The translations under genes were made by a program, and so were the position numbers. This document shows positions 35,254-45,206 of a stretch of 64,000 nt of DNA, piece by piece. The notes under the pieces are model-generated. The model was not told where the DNA came from, did no database searches, and saw only the letters and a program-made list of their open reading frames with translations. This DNA is from Microscilla marina ATCC 23134 (GTDB lineage: Bacteria > Bacteroidota > Bacteroidia > Cytophagales > Microscillaceae). The number at the start of each line of letters is the position of its first letter. Position 1 is the stretch's first letter. The stretch spans positions 186,001 through 250,000 of the forward strand of contig NZ_AAWS01000001.1 in the NCBI RefSeq assembly GCF_000169175.1, read 5' to 3'.

Positions 35254-36495
35254 ATGAAAAAGAAAGTATTTATTGGACTTACTGATATTGCGTCTCAAAT
35301 AACAGATTTGGCAAAAGGTTTTGAAGCAAATGGTTATGAAACCTTGACTGCAATTCATGGAAAACATGCCAATATTGTAAAAGCGGATGCTGATTATGAT
35401 TTTTCTCAAATGAAAAAATATTGGTTTGGGGGTGTTAGACCTCATCTATTGCAAAAGAAATTACAAAAGAAATGGTTAGAACCAAGGGATAGGGTTTTCA
35501 GAAAAGCGGTTAGAGAGTGTGATATATTTGTGTTTATGTGGTCTACATTTATGCCTGATTTATCAGACTTAAAAGAACTTAAAAGACGAGGAAAGAAAAT
35601 TATAGTGTTTTTTGTAGGCAGTGATGTAAGGAAGAAAGATGCTTATGAACAAGAAGCAAAATTATATAATATACAGTCTTATTTCAGCTTTTTGACCAAT
35701 TCGGAAATCCAAAGAGCCAACTATGAAAATAAATTAAAATATACTCGAGTATTTGAAAAATATGCGGATGTAATATTAAGTCTTCCTAATCAAAGCCAAT
35801 TAGGTTTAAGAGCATATCAGCATTTTTTTGTTCCAGTGAATACACAAGAGATAGTTGAAAACTCTCAACAACGAGAAATTCCAATCATTGCTCATGCACC
35901 TTCTAATCGTGGAGTAAAGGGCACATCTATTATCTTGGATACCCTAAATCAACTTAAAGATGAAGGGGTTAAGTTTGAACAACGTCTTATAGAAAACATG
36001 CCTTATCATCAGGCACTTAAAACATATTCATCATCAGATATAATAATTGGCGAACTTTTTTTGCCAAGTGGTGGCAAGTTAGATCGTGAAGCATTAGCTG
36101 CAGGAGCAGTTTCAATGACAAGCCTCCGTAAAGATTATATCGATTACACCCCCGATGATTGTCCAATTATTGACATTACCCCTAATACATTATATACCAA
36201 GTTAAAATCAATCATTCAAGATTATCCAAAAAGACAAAGTTTAGCCAAAATAGGACGTGCTTATGTAGAAAAGTATCATAGTCCTAAATCTATATGCAAA
36301 TCAACTTTAGATGCATTAGGCATTACAGACGGTCGTGCACCGCACATTTATACACCTACTTTTTTTAGAGAAAAATTTATCCCTGAATCAAATGAAGATT
36401 CAAAAATGTACAATCAATGGACAGAATACGTAAAAGACTGTGATTGGTATAAAAAATATGTGCCATCAGGCGAGAGAGATGGTCTTATATTTTAA
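35254..36495 (+). CDS. Glycosyltransferase-like protein (GT-B fold)
   Basis: A 413-residue soluble protein. The N-terminal half starts KKKVFIGLTDIASQITDLAKGF and contains DIFVFMWSTFMPD and KKIIVFFVGSDVRKKDAY, a Rossmann-like domain; the second half has PIIAHAPSNRGVKGTSIILD, DIIIGELFLPSGGKLDREAL and AAGAVSMTS, matching the donor-binding half of GT-B transferases, where an acidic residue contacts the nucleotide sugar. It has no signal or membrane helix. The exact family is uncertain; it sits between the exporter and sugar-synthesis genes, with gene remnants on both sides. The AT content is higher than in the housekeeping genes. Confidence 0.7.
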   Translation: MKKKVFIGLTDIASQITDLAKGFEANGYETLTAIHGKHANIVKADADYDFSQMKKYWFGGVRPHLLQKKLQKKWLEPRDRVFRKAVRECDIFVFMWSTFMPDLSDLKELKRRGKKIIVFFVGSDVRKKDAYEQEAKLYNIQSYFSFLTNSEIQRANYENKLKYTRVFEKYADVILSLPNQSQLGLRAYQHFFVPVNTQEIVENSQQREIPIIAHAPSNRGVKGTSIILDTLNQLKDEGVKFEQRLIENMPYHQALKTYSSSDIIIGELFLPSGGKLDREALAAGAVSMTSLRKDYIDYTPDDCPIIDITPNTLYTKLKSIIQDYPKRQSLAKIGRAYVEKYHSPKSICKSTLDALGITDGRAPHIYTPTFFREKFIPESNEDSKMYNQWTEYVKDCDWYKKYVPSGERDGLIF

Positions 36496-36554
36496 AGATA
36501 AAGTCATATAAATGCAAAAAAACAAGTTGTAGCCATCAATTACCCGACACCAAA

Positions 36555-36855
36555 AACTACAATTTGCCCTTAATCAAGCAGCTATTGATGTAATCAATTC
36601 TCCTGTTTTTATCAACTTGCGGCAGTCAAAGGTTTTACTCAGGTATTCAAGTATAATTTGTATGTAATAAGAAGATAATACTCAAGCTCTAGGTGCTGCT
36701 TATGCTTTGAGTACTGGCAAACATAAGAAAATAGGCATGATAGGGCATTGGTATTACTTCGTTTTTTAGGCGATGGAGAAGCAATATTTACCAACGATGA
36801 TGCACCTGCCTATACAATACACCAAGTTGCCAATCGTGGACAAAAAATAAAATAG
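36555..36855 (+). pseudogene. Decayed DegT/DnrJ/EryC1 aminotransferase (WbpE-like)
   Basis: Broken pieces of a sugar aminotransferase in several frames. An N-terminal piece reads ALNQAAIDVINSPVFIN, like the family's start. A middle piece from 36674 reads DNTQALGAAYALSTGKHKKI, then GMIGH, matching the DNAQALGAxYTFxxG…GTIGH segment of WbpE-type enzymes. A later piece reads GDGEAIFTNDDAPAYTIHQV, then ANRGQKIK, the GDGGAIFTNDDxLAxKIRxxANHGQ segment. The PLP-lysine region is garbled and large parts are missing. Confidence 0.75.
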
Positions 36856-36894
36856 ATATAAGCTGGTGGCAGAAGTACATTCAAGTCACCACAA

Positions 36895-37290
36895 AAACGA
36901 AAATCGTTGTTTTGTGTTTTGCAAAACTATTATGGTTCTTCTTTGGTATGGCTCAAAGAGTTGATGGAAACCAATCAACTTAAAACAACTTGTCTGGTGC
37001 AAATTACCTGTTACTGGAATAGAGATAAAGAAGGTGGGTAGAAAGAAAAAATCGCTTTGGGTGGAGCAGCATTGTTTCTTCAATTTAGCTATTTTATGGC
37101 CATTATATTTTGGTTATTTGGAGATATTCACCACATTACCATTGATTTTAATTATCAACACTTGACCAGGTTTGAAGACTTATGTATCATAAATTTTGAA
37201 TTAAAAAAGGTGGAATAGGAGGATCAGTAGTAACAAGAAATGTTCCTGTGTATGTATTGATGGGGGCAACTCTGCCAAACAATTTGGGTG
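36895..37290 (+). pseudogene. Decayed Gfo/Idh/MocA dehydrogenase (WbpB-like)
   Basis: Readable from 36913: VLQNYYGSSLVWLKELMETN, then QLKTTCLVQITCYWNRD, and after a stop KIALGGAALFLQFSYFMAII, then FWLFGDI. These match the central part of WbpB-like dehydrogenases (VVKQNRYN…LKEL…LGxxxxVQxxCYWNRD…GGxLFxQxSHFID…WLFGD). The N-terminal NAD domain is missing and stops are present. The intact gene starting at 37390 has the same segment, so this is a dead relative lying directly before it. Confidence 0.8.
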
Positions 37291-37389
37291 AGTGAGTATG
37301 GGCATCGCCTTGAATTGAATAACAACGGGGTAGCTGCCCTGAAAGTAAAAAACAATATAAATTAAAAAACACTAAGGTATTTAAAATCA

Positions 37390-38412
37390 ATGGATAAAGT
37401 CAAATTTGCGATTATAGGTTGTGGTAATATTGGCAAAAGACACATAGCAGTAGTAGACGCTGAAGAAGGAGCACAATTAACAGCCATTTGCGATATAGAT
37501 GAAAGTGTATGTATAGAGCAATCAACGCTATATCAAAATGTACCTTATTATACAAATTACCACGATTTGCTAAAAGAGGTTGATTGCGATTTCGTCAATA
37601 TATGCACTCCTCATGCACTCCACAAAGAGATGGCATTGGCAGTTATTAGCCAAGGCAAAAATGTGTTGGTCGAAAAACCCATGGCATTGTCGGTAAAAGA
37701 CTGCGAAGAAATGAACCAAGCCGCTCAAAAAGCAGGTGTAAAACTATATGTCGTCAAACAAAACCGATTCAATACCCCTGTAAGGCTCCTTAAGCAGTTG
37801 CTTGACTCAGGTAAGTTGGGGCAAGTATATATGGTAAAATGTGATGTCTTGTGGAATCGTTACCAAGGCTATTATGACGAATCACCTTGGCGCGGTAAGA
37901 AAGCGCTTGAGGGAGGTGCCCTTTTTACTCAGGTGAGTCATTTTATAGATTTATTGGTGTGGTGGTTTGGCGATGTAATAGACGCAAAGGCACACTTGAG
38001 TACCAAAAGCCATGAAATAGAGATTGAAGATTGCGGCAATGCATCGATTGTTTTTGACAGTGGAACAATGGGCGCTATTACTTGGACAACCTCTGTATAT
38101 AGCAAAAACTATGAAGGTAGTATTACCATTGTAGGCGAAAATGGCACCATCAAAATAGGAGGTAAGTATTTGAATAAAATAGAGTATTGGGATGTGCAAG
38201 CCTGGCCTTTAGATACAACTATAGAATATACTGATAAGCCTAATCTATATGGTAAATACCAAGGAACTAGCTCAAATCATCCTTTTGTGATTGAGCATAT
38301 CATCCAAAACTTTAATCAAAACTCTGGTGATGTAGTAGAGGGCACAGAAGGCATCAGAAGCATTAAGGCAATAGAAATGATTTATAAAAAGTCTACAGCG
38401 TCAATTAAGTAA
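37390..38412 (+). CDS. Gfo/Idh/MocA-family sugar dehydrogenase (WbpB-like)
   Basis: A 340-residue NAD-dependent oxidoreductase. The NAD loop is GCGNIGKRH near residue 11, followed by EKPMALSVKDCEEM with the Lys that contacts cofactor and substrate; the VVKQNRFNTPVRLLKQLLDS segment and the GGALFTQVSHFIDLLVWWFG segment are typical of UDP-sugar 3-dehydrogenases such as WbpB. It would oxidise C3 of a UDP-hexose derivative. Only 32 bases separate it from the formyltransferase and the aminotransferase follows, so the three likely make a 3-amino, N-formylated sugar. The product is inferred. Confidence 0.87.
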   Translation: MDKVKFAIIGCGNIGKRHIAVVDAEEGAQLTAICDIDESVCIEQSTLYQNVPYYTNYHDLLKEVDCDFVNICTPHALHKEMALAVISQGKNVLVEKPMALSVKDCEEMNQAAQKAGVKLYVVKQNRFNTPVRLLKQLLDSGKLGQVYMVKCDVLWNRYQGYYDESPWRGKKALEGGALFTQVSHFIDLLVWWFGDVIDAKAHLSTKSHEIEIEDCGNASIVFDSGTMGAITWTTSVYSKNYEGSITIVGENGTIKIGGKYLNKIEYWDVQAWPLDTTIEYTDKPNLYGKYQGTSSNHPFVIEHIIQNFNQNSGDVVEGTEGIRSIKAIEMIYKKSTASIK

Positions 38413-38444
38413 TTTGTGTTTTTCAAAATAAAATTGTAGGTGTT

Positions 38445-39194
38445 ATGAAAAAAGTTGTTTTTTTGGGCTCTAAACCTATTGGTTTTTTTTGTCTTAAGTG
38501 TCTTATAGAAAACCAAACTAATCACAATTTCGAAATCATAGGAGTTTTAACGAATAACAATAAAAGGTTTGGTGAAGCTTATGATATTCCAGCGCTTGCC
38601 CAACAACATAACATTCAAGTATTACCTTCACTTGATGAACTATTGAACTTGCCTAATGTAGATATAATCATTTCTATTCAGTACCATCAAATCTTAAAAA
38701 AACAACATATTGCTAAGGCTAAGCAAATAGCCATAAACCTCCATATGGCTCCTTTACCTGAATACAGGGGGTGCAATCAGTTTTCATTTGCGATTATCAA
38801 TCAAGATAATATGTTTGGAACCACTATCCACCAAATAGAAGAAGGAATAGATAATGGTGCTATATTGTTCGAGAAAAGATTTCCTATTCCTGAAAACTGT
38901 TATGTGAAAACATTATATGATTTAACCTACCAACATTCATTGGAACTGTTTAAAGAGCATATACAAAGCATTATTCAAGGTAGTTATACGCTAACACCTC
39001 AATATACATTGTTAGAAACTCGTAAAACTGAAACTCATTATCGTAAAGAAATTAACGATATAAAAAAAATTGATTGGGAGTGGGACAAAGAAACAATTGA
39101 GCGATATTTCAGAGCCACCGCTATGCCTGGTTTTGATCCTCCTTATACTATTATTGGTGGAAAAAAAGTTGGGCTAAAATTATTAGAAGATTAA
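38445..39194 (+). CDS. Sugar N-formyltransferase (formyl_transferase family)
   Basis: A 249-residue member of the methionyl-tRNA formyltransferase fold. The active-site triad can be placed at Asn98, His100 ([13 protein letters not shown]) and Asp136 (EEGIDNGAI). It lacks the C-terminal tRNA-binding domain of Fmt, as do sugar formyltransferases such as VioF and WbtJ, which use N10-formyl-tetrahydrofolate to formylate an amine of a dTDP- or UDP-sugar. The genes on both sides encode the dehydrogenase and aminotransferase that could supply the amine, with spacings of 32 and 5 bases. Confident on family, moderate on sugar role. Confidence 0.83.
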   Translation: MKKVVFLGSKPIGFFCLKCLIENQTNHNFEIIGVLTNNNKRFGEAYDIPALAQQHNIQVLPSLDELLNLPNVDIIISIQYHQILKKQHIAKAKQIAINLHMAPLPEYRGCNQFSFAIINQDNMFGTTIHQIEEGIDNGAILFEKRFPIPENCYVKTLYDLTYQHSLELFKEHIQSIIQGSYTLTPQYTLLETRKTETHYRKEINDIKKIDWEWDKETIERYFRATAMPGFDPPYTIIGGKKVGLKLLED

Positions 39195-39199
39195 GATAT

Positions 39200-40297
39200 A
39201 TGCATATACCTTTTGTAGACCTCAAAGCACAATACCTAAGCATAAAAACTGAAATAGATGAGGCCATTGCACAAGTTTTAGAAGATACCTCTTTTGTGGG
39301 TGGTACACTAGTTAAACAGTTCGAAGAAGCATTTGCGAGTTACATTGGCACAAAACACTGCATTGCCTGTGCCAATGGTACCGACTCGATAGAGATTTTG
39401 CTACAGGCAATGGGCATTGGCGCAGGCGATGAGATTGTAGTACCTGCTGTTTCGTGGATTTCTACCTCGGAGGCAGTAAGTACTGTAGGAGCTACTCCTG
39501 TTTTTGTAGACATTGAGCCAGAGTTTTATACCATTGACCCCATAAAAATAGAAGCGAAGCTCACCTCAAAAACCAAAGCGATTATACCTGTGCATTTGTA
39601 TGGACAACCCGCCAATATGCCTGCCATCATGGAAATAGCCCAAAAACATGACCTTAAGGTACTAGAAGATTGTGCTCAAGCCCATGGAGCAAGCATTGAA
39701 GGTAAGAATGTGGGCATTTGGGGCGATTGTGCAAGTTTTAGTTTTTACCCTGGCAAAAACTTGGGAGCTTATGGTGATGCTGGAGCAATGGTTACCAATG
39801 CCCCAGCGTTAGCCGAAAAAGCCCGCAGAATAGCCAATCATGGGCAGTTATTGAAGCATGACCACCAAATAGAAGGGCGTAATAGTCGTTTAGATACACT
39901 ACAGGCCACCATTCTTTCTACAAAGTTAAAATACTTGAACAAATGGACAGCAGCGCGCATTCATAACGCCCATCGCTACAGTGAACTTTTAGACAACTCA
40001 TCAGTCATTGTTCCTAAGATAAGGACCAATGCCCAGCATGTATTTCATCTGTATGTAATCAGAAGTACCCAACGTGATCAACTAAACGATTATCTAAAAA
40101 GTAAAGGAATAGCTACAGGTATACATTACCCTACAGCACTTCCTTTTTTGCCTTGTTATCAATCACAGAACAACACAGTAGATCATTTCCCTGTGGCTGC
40201 TCAATACCAAAACGAAATACTATCTTTGCCTATGTATGCTGAGTTAGCAGAGGAACAGGTTACATTCATCACAAATACAATTCACAAACTATATTAG
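39200..40297 (+). CDS. DegT/DnrJ/EryC1/StrS sugar aminotransferase
   Basis: A 365-residue PLP enzyme. Key segments are [15 protein letters not shown] for the phosphate site, EDCAQAHGA with the PLP-ring Asp, and [17 protein letters not shown] with the Schiff-base Lys186. C-terminal [14 protein letters not shown] and GIHYPTALP are family features. It transfers an amine, usually from glutamate, to a keto group on a nucleotide sugar, here perhaps the 3-keto sugar of the dehydrogenase two genes upstream. It is similar in length and order to WbpE. Five bases separate it from the formyltransferase. Confidence 0.93.
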   Translation: MHIPFVDLKAQYLSIKTEIDEAIAQVLEDTSFVGGTLVKQFEEAFASYIGTKHCIACANGTDSIEILLQAMGIGAGDEIVVPAVSWISTSEAVSTVGATPVFVDIEPEFYTIDPIKIEAKLTSKTKAIIPVHLYGQPANMPAIMEIAQKHDLKVLEDCAQAHGASIEGKNVGIWGDCASFSFYPGKNLGAYGDAGAMVTNAPALAEKARRIANHGQLLKHDHQIEGRNSRLDTLQATILSTKLKYLNKWTAARIHNAHRYSELLDNSSVIVPKIRTNAQHVFHLYVIRSTQRDQLNDYLKSKGIATGIHYPTALPFLPCYQSQNNTVDHFPVAAQYQNEILSLPMYAELAEEQVTFITNTIHKLY

Positions 40298-40305
40298 CTT
40301 TTCTA

Positions 40306-41499
40306 ATGAAATTAATCTACTTATACTCAGGTGGGATGCAAGCAAGTGGTGTTCAAAAAAAAGTAGTGAATAAAATAAAAGCGCTTAACCAGCTAGGCTT
40401 AGAAACAAAAGGATTATTTATTTCAAGTGCCAACAAAGAAGTAAATTACCCTGATTTGAATATAAAGGTTATCCCGTATCAAATTACCAATGTGCCTAAA
40501 ATCTACAGTGCGCCTTTTTTTTGGAGATTTCATGTGTATTATGAAAACAAGATCTTTTATGAAACTATAGATGTAGCCTTGCAAGAAGAAGATTTTGACT
40601 TGATATTGTTTCGTTACCCTATTTGGTATGCCGATTTCAATTTTTTAAGGTTTATGAAGAAATATCATAAAAAAATTGTATTTGAACATAATACCATAGA
40701 AATCGTAGAAATGCAGGCGTATAATCGTGAAGGATTTCGCCAAAAATACTTGTTATTTAATGAGAACAAAATTGCACCTAAAGCCCTAAAACATGCTAAA
40801 GGTATTGTAGGTGTTTGTGGAGAAATAACTGATTATGAAGCACATCGGGTGAATCATAAAGTAGAGTCACGAACTATAGCTAATGGATTTGACGTAGCGT
40901 CTGTAAGGGTTAGAACTCCTCCTGCATATAATAAACAGGAATTGACAATTTTATTATCTGCGGGTTTTGCCGGTAAATGGCATGGGGTAGACAGGCTTAT
41001 AGAAGGGCTACATATTTATAAAGGGGAGGTACAGGTGAAGTTAAAAATAATCGGAAATGTACTGAATGAAATTCATCCCTTAATTAAGAAATATCATTTA
41101 GAAGATAAGGTGGAGTTTTTGGGTAATTTGGACAGTGAAGCAGCAGCAGTAATTTTCGATGAGTGTCACATTGCAGCCAGTTCTATGGCAATGCATAGAA
41201 ATGGTTTACAAGAAGCATCTACCTTAAAAACTCGAGAGTATTTGTCCCGTGGCATTCCATTTTTTATTTCAAACATAGATGTAGATACAGAAAATAATGA
41301 AAGTATTGCACCTTATTACCTTAAAATACCTGGAGATGATAGCCCTGTAAATATAGAAGATGTAGTTAGTTTTGCGGAGAGGGTACTGCAGTTAGAAAAC
41401 CACCCCACAGAAATGAGAGGTTTTGCCGAATCAAAGGTTGATTTTCAGTTGAAAATGAAGCAATTAAAAGATTTTTTAGAGCAACTATCTTCTCACTAA
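40306..41499 (+). CDS. Glycosyltransferase, GT4-like
   Basis: A 397-residue GT-B glycosyltransferase. It begins LIYLYSGGMQASGVQKKVVN, in which the glycine-rich loop faces the acceptor; later GFAGKWHGVDRLIEGLH, LKIIGN, EDKVEFLGNLDSEAA and LSRGIPFFIS mark the donor domain. The classical EX7E pair is replaced by NGLQEASTLKTREYL, a variant with two glutamates. It is cytoplasmic and adds a sugar to the growing glycan. It is eight bases after the aminotransferase and so in the same operon. Confidence 0.85.
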   Translation: MKLIYLYSGGMQASGVQKKVVNKIKALNQLGLETKGLFISSANKEVNYPDLNIKVIPYQITNVPKIYSAPFFWRFHVYYENKIFYETIDVALQEEDFDLILFRYPIWYADFNFLRFMKKYHKKIVFEHNTIEIVEMQAYNREGFRQKYLLFNENKIAPKALKHAKGIVGVCGEITDYEAHRVNHKVESRTIANGFDVASVRVRTPPAYNKQELTILLSAGFAGKWHGVDRLIEGLHIYKGEVQVKLKIIGNVLNEIHPLIKKYHLEDKVEFLGNLDSEAAAVIFDECHIAASSMAMHRNGLQEASTLKTREYLSRGIPFFISNIDVDTENNESIAPYYLKIPGDDSPVNIEDVVSFAERVLQLENHPTEMRGFAESKVDFQLKMKQLKDFLEQLSSH

Positions 41500-41542
41500 G
41501 TAGTATTTATTAGATCACTATCAGACCCCCTACGCTTAGTTT

Positions 41543-42589
41543 ATGAGTCAAAATATTGAGCCACAGGTAAGTGCTTTTGACATAGCAATAGTTGTGTGTA
41601 CTTATAATCCTGATGAAAAAATATTTACCAGATTATTAAAAGCCATCAATCAATTGCATCATGACACTCCTTCACGTATCGAGTGTGTAATTGTTGATAA
41701 TAATAGTCAAAAACCTTTGTCAGAAACAGGTTATGTCACCAAGTTATTGAAGCGGTGTAAGTTTCAGTCGAAGATTATTATTGAAGAAAAACAAGGGCTC
41801 ACGGCGGCACGAATCGCAGGAGTTCAAAATACTAGTGCGCCAATTATTGTGTTTTTCGATGATGACAATGAGCCTTTACCTACTTATCTAGAAGAATTAC
41901 AAAACTTGTTTACCAAATACCCATTTGTTGGTATATGGGGACCAGGAGATATAAGCGTAGATTTTTTAGAGCCAGTGCCAAAAGCACGGGAAGCATGGAT
42001 GCGTGGTGTTTTTCAAGAAAAACACTTATCTAAAATACAATATGCACTCACTACCACCTGGACACCTGCTCACCCTTTTGGTACTGGGCTAAGCATTCGT
42101 AGACTTTCTATTAGAAAGTACTTAGAAGCCATTTCAAATAGTCAATACAGTTTATCTGATCGCAAAGGAGATAGTTTAGCTTCTGCTGGAGATACCCAAG
42201 TTGTGTTACAAGCTGTATTAGATGGGTGGGCTGTTGGAGTATCGCCAGATTTACAGTTGGTTCACATAATACCAGCTCATAGAACTAAAATCGCATATCT
42301 AAGGAAATTAATGTATGAAGTTGCCCTTAGCTCAAAAAAAGCTTTGGTTGAGCTAATGCCTGAAGAAAAACAGCAAGTAGTTATTTTAGGAAGATTTCCG
42401 TTTATAAAAAAAATAATTCGCCATACTTTTAATACTATATTGAGACGCAATAGCTTCTTTTCACAAATACAACTAGCAAGCTACCTAGGAAATGTAGCTG
42501 CCAGTTATCTTATTTTAGAAAAAAAACTCCCCAAGTGGATGTCTTATTTTATAAAAAAAAATGTTTATCAAAAAAGCAGAAAGGATTAG
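41543..42589 (+). CDS. Glycosyltransferase family 2
   Basis: A 348-residue GT-A enzyme. It opens with IAIVVCTYNPDEKIFTRLL, has VDNNSQ for the nucleotide, the metal-binding FFDDDNEP motif, and a late GDTQVVLQAVLDGWAVG acceptor segment. It would be an inverting transferase of the polymer. It has no membrane helix but basic helices near the C-terminus (RFPFIKKIIRHTFNTI) may attach it to the membrane. It ends the cassette that began at 37390. Confidence 0.9.
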   Translation: MSQNIEPQVSAFDIAIVVCTYNPDEKIFTRLLKAINQLHHDTPSRIECVIVDNNSQKPLSETGYVTKLLKRCKFQSKIIIEEKQGLTAARIAGVQNTSAPIIVFFDDDNEPLPTYLEELQNLFTKYPFVGIWGPGDISVDFLEPVPKAREAWMRGVFQEKHLSKIQYALTTTWTPAHPFGTGLSIRRLSIRKYLEAISNSQYSLSDRKGDSLASAGDTQVVLQAVLDGWAVGVSPDLQLVHIIPAHRTKIAYLRKLMYEVALSSKKALVELMPEEKQQVVILGRFPFIKKIIRHTFNTILRRNSFFSQIQLASYLGNVAASYLILEKKLPKWMSYFIKKNVYQKSRKD

Positions 42590-43010
42590 CCAGGCTCAAC
42601 CTGCCTGCATAGGGCATTAGGTGGTTTTTGAGCTTGTAGAACAAGGTCCCCACAGTATTAAAAGGCAATTGTTGTGTATTTGTATTTCTTTAATTTTTGT
42701 AAAGAATTGTTTAGAAGTCGCAGATAATGCTCCACTAAATACTGATGATATGCTTATATTGAGCGTAGTATCCAAAAGCCACAGAAGGGAGGTTGTAGGA
42801 GTGGATTAAAGAATCTCGACAAAAATACAGGATAGAAGTATTAGATAAAGCATTTAAAAAAACGCTCAGTCAAATTTTAAATAGCTACCTTATATTCAAT
42901 GGTTACTTGGTCAATATGTTGATCAAATTTGAAGTGATTTCGCTGAAAAAGCAGGGTAACCAAGCTTGATATATGAAGGATTATTTTGAAAAGAATATTG
43001 TATATATATT
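42590..43010. other. Gene-free spacer, probably gene debris
   Basis: About 420 bases before the pseudaminic acid operon. The frame 42621-42809 is short, without a family match or believable start. The sequence has the codon look of decayed coding DNA but I recognise no family. It should contain the pse operon promoter, which I cannot pinpoint. Confidence 0.35.
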
Positions 43011-44039
43011 ATGCTAGATTTAAACAGTAAGTCAATCCTTATTACAGGAGGAACGGGTTCGTTTGGAAAGAAATGCACTGAAACATTACTACAAAAATTT
43101 CCATCCATTAAAAAAATTGTCATCTACTCCCGTGATGAACTTAAGCAGTTTGAAATGAACCACCATACCCCTTATGGCAAACATAAGGCATTGAGGTACT
43201 TTATAGGTGATGTAAGAGATGGCGAAAGGCTAAAAAGAGCTTGTGAAGGCATTGACTTCATTATTCATGCGGCAGCACTTAAGCATGTACCTGTGGCAGA
43301 ATATAACCCGATGGAATGTATCAAAACCAATATTTTTGGTGCTGAAAACATCATCAATGCTGCCCTCGATTGCGGAGTGCAAAAAGTAATCGCTTTATCT
43401 ACCGACAAGGCTGCTGCTCCTATAAACTTATATGGAGCTACCAAGCTTTGTTCTGACAAACTATTTGTAGCAGCAAATAACATGAGAGGAGATCGTAGCC
43501 TTACCTTTTCGGTGGTACGCTATGGCAATGTAATGGGATCACGAGGCTCAGTTATTCCGTTTTTTTTGCAAAAGAGGAAAGAAGGAGTGTTGCCAATTAC
43601 TGACCCTGAAATGACTCGCTTTAACATTTTGTTGGAAGATGGGGTGGACTTGGTATTTTATGCATTAGAAAATGCTATTGGGGGAGAAGTATTTATACCC
43701 AAGATTCCCTCTTATAAGATCACAGAGCTTGCCAAAGCTATTGCCCCTAATTGTGAACAAAAAATAGTAGGCATACGTCCAGGCGAAAAGCTACATGAAG
43801 AAATGCTTACTACTACTGACTCATTGAATACTATCGAAACACAAAAATATTATGTGATTGTACCTAGTCCACCCTTTAAAACTCATGAAGAAACAATGAA
43901 CAAATATATCACACACTATCATGCTCAAGAGGTAGATAGAGGCTTTAGTTATAATTCGGGCAAAAATAGTGAATGGCTTAATGTAGAGGAGCTACGCACT
44001 TTGATTAAAAACTACATCGCACCAGGTTTTACTATATAA
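43011..44039 (+). CDS. pseB: UDP-GlcNAc 4,6-dehydratase (inverting), PseB
   Basis: A 342-residue NADP-dependent SDR-type enzyme, first step of pseudaminic acid synthesis. It has the GGTGSFGKKC cofactor loop, YSRDELKQFEM, HAAALKHVPVAEYNP and STDKAAAPINLYGATK with the catalytic Asp-Lys and Tyr-Lys residues, and RYGNVMGSRGSVIPFF, all diagnostic of PseB. It converts UDP-GlcNAc to a 4-keto-6-deoxy-L-altro sugar. It is first of an overlapping operon; pseC begins nine bases on. Confidence 0.95.
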   Translation: MLDLNSKSILITGGTGSFGKKCTETLLQKFPSIKKIVIYSRDELKQFEMNHHTPYGKHKALRYFIGDVRDGERLKRACEGIDFIIHAAALKHVPVAEYNPMECIKTNIFGAENIINAALDCGVQKVIALSTDKAAAPINLYGATKLCSDKLFVAANNMRGDRSLTFSVVRYGNVMGSRGSVIPFFLQKRKEGVLPITDPEMTRFNILLEDGVDLVFYALENAIGGEVFIPKIPSYKITELAKAIAPNCEQKIVGIRPGEKLHEEMLTTTDSLNTIETQKYYVIVPSPPFKTHEETMNKYITHYHAQEVDRGFSYNSGKNSEWLNVEELRTLIKNYIAPGFTI

Positions 44040-44048
44040 CCCTTCTTT

Positions 44049-45206
44049 ATGAGCTTTAAAATACCCTACGGAAGACAACACATTACTGAGGATGATGTGC
44101 AAGCAGTAGTTGCTGCTTTGAAGTCAGATTTTTTGACACAAGGACCTCGTATTCTAGCGTTTGAACAAGCTTTTGCGCAATATGTAGGGGCAAAATATGC
44201 AGTGGCTGTTGCCAATGGTACGGCAGCTTTACATCTTTGTGCACTGGCAGTGGGGGTAGAGGCTGGCTCTAAGGTAATTACTACTCCTATTACTTTTTCA
44301 GCTTCTGCCAATTGTGTAGGTTATTGTGGTGGAGAGGTTGTTTTTGCAGATGTTGACCCAAAAACTGCCCTGTTAGACATTGAAAAAGTAAAGGTGTTAT
44401 TAGAAAAAAGTCCAAAGGGAACTTATCAAGGAATCATTCCTGTAGATTTTGCTGGGTATCCAATCAATCTAGAGAAGTTCCGTCAACTTGCTGATGAGTA
44501 TGAACTTTGGATTATAGAAGATGCCTGCCATGCTCCAGGGGGATATTTTGTAGATAGTAAGGAACAACAACAGTACTGTGGGAATGGACTGTATGCCGAC
44601 CTTGCTATATTTTCATTTCACCCTGTCAAACATATTGCTTGTGGTGAAGGAGGCATGATTACTACAAATGATAAAGTTTTGTATGACCAACTGGTGCAAC
44701 TTCGATCCCATGGCATTACCAAAAGTCCAGGCCTGCTTCGTGAAAACCATGGAGGGTGGTATTATGAAATGCACAACTTAGGCTATAATTATCGTTTAAC
44801 TGACCTGCAAGCAGCTTTGGGGGTGTCGCAGTTACAAAGGGCCGATGAGAGGATAGCTAGACGCAGAGAGATTGCAGAGAAATATGATAAAGCATTTGCC
44901 AATACATCAGTAGGTGTGATGCCAATGCCTGCCCAACAGGGAGTACATGCTTATCATTTGTATGTAATACAGGTGAACGATAGAAAAGGCTTGTATGATG
45001 ATTTGCGGCAGCATCAAATATTTGCTCAGGTGCATTATATTCCTGTGCATTTGCAACCTTATTATACACAGTTTGGCTGGAAAGCCGGCGATTTTCCGCA
45101 AGCTGAACAGTATTACAGTCGTTGTTTAAGTTTGCCTATGTTTCCGACCTTAAGCAATGAAGAACAAGATTTTGTTATCGAAAAAGTATTGAAGTTTTGT
45201 CAATAA
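44049..45206 (+). CDS. pseC: UDP-4-amino-4,6-dideoxy-L-AltNAc transaminase, PseC
   Basis: A 385-residue DegT-family PLP aminotransferase of the PseC type, start KIPYGRQHITEDDVQAVV. Other signatures are ANGTAALHLCAL, FSASANCVGYCGG, IIEDACHAPGG and the lysine loop FSFHPVKHIACGEGG with the PLP lysine at about residue 194. It adds the 4-amino group to the PseB product using glutamate. Its end overlaps the next gene by 10 bases. Confidence 0.94.
   Translation: MSFKIPYGRQHITEDDVQAVVAALKSDFLTQGPRILAFEQAFAQYVGAKYAVAVANGTAALHLCALAVGVEAGSKVITTPITFSASANCVGYCGGEVVFADVDPKTALLDIEKVKVLLEKSPKGTYQGIIPVDFAGYPINLEKFRQLADEYELWIIEDACHAPGGYFVDSKEQQQYCGNGLYADLAIFSFHPVKHIACGEGGMITTNDKVLYDQLVQLRSHGITKSPGLLRENHGGWYYEMHNLGYNYRLTDLQAALGVSQLQRADERIARRREIAEKYDKAFANTSVGVMPMPAQQGVHAYHLYVIQVNDRKGLYDDLRQHQIFAQVHYIPVHLQPYYTQFGWKAGDFPQAEQYYSRCLSLPMFPTLSNEEQDFVIEKVLKFCQ

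Noticed and set aside
42621-42809. 62-codon frame before pseB
   Set aside because: No family, weak start and a composition unlike neighbouring genes; it is more likely debris.
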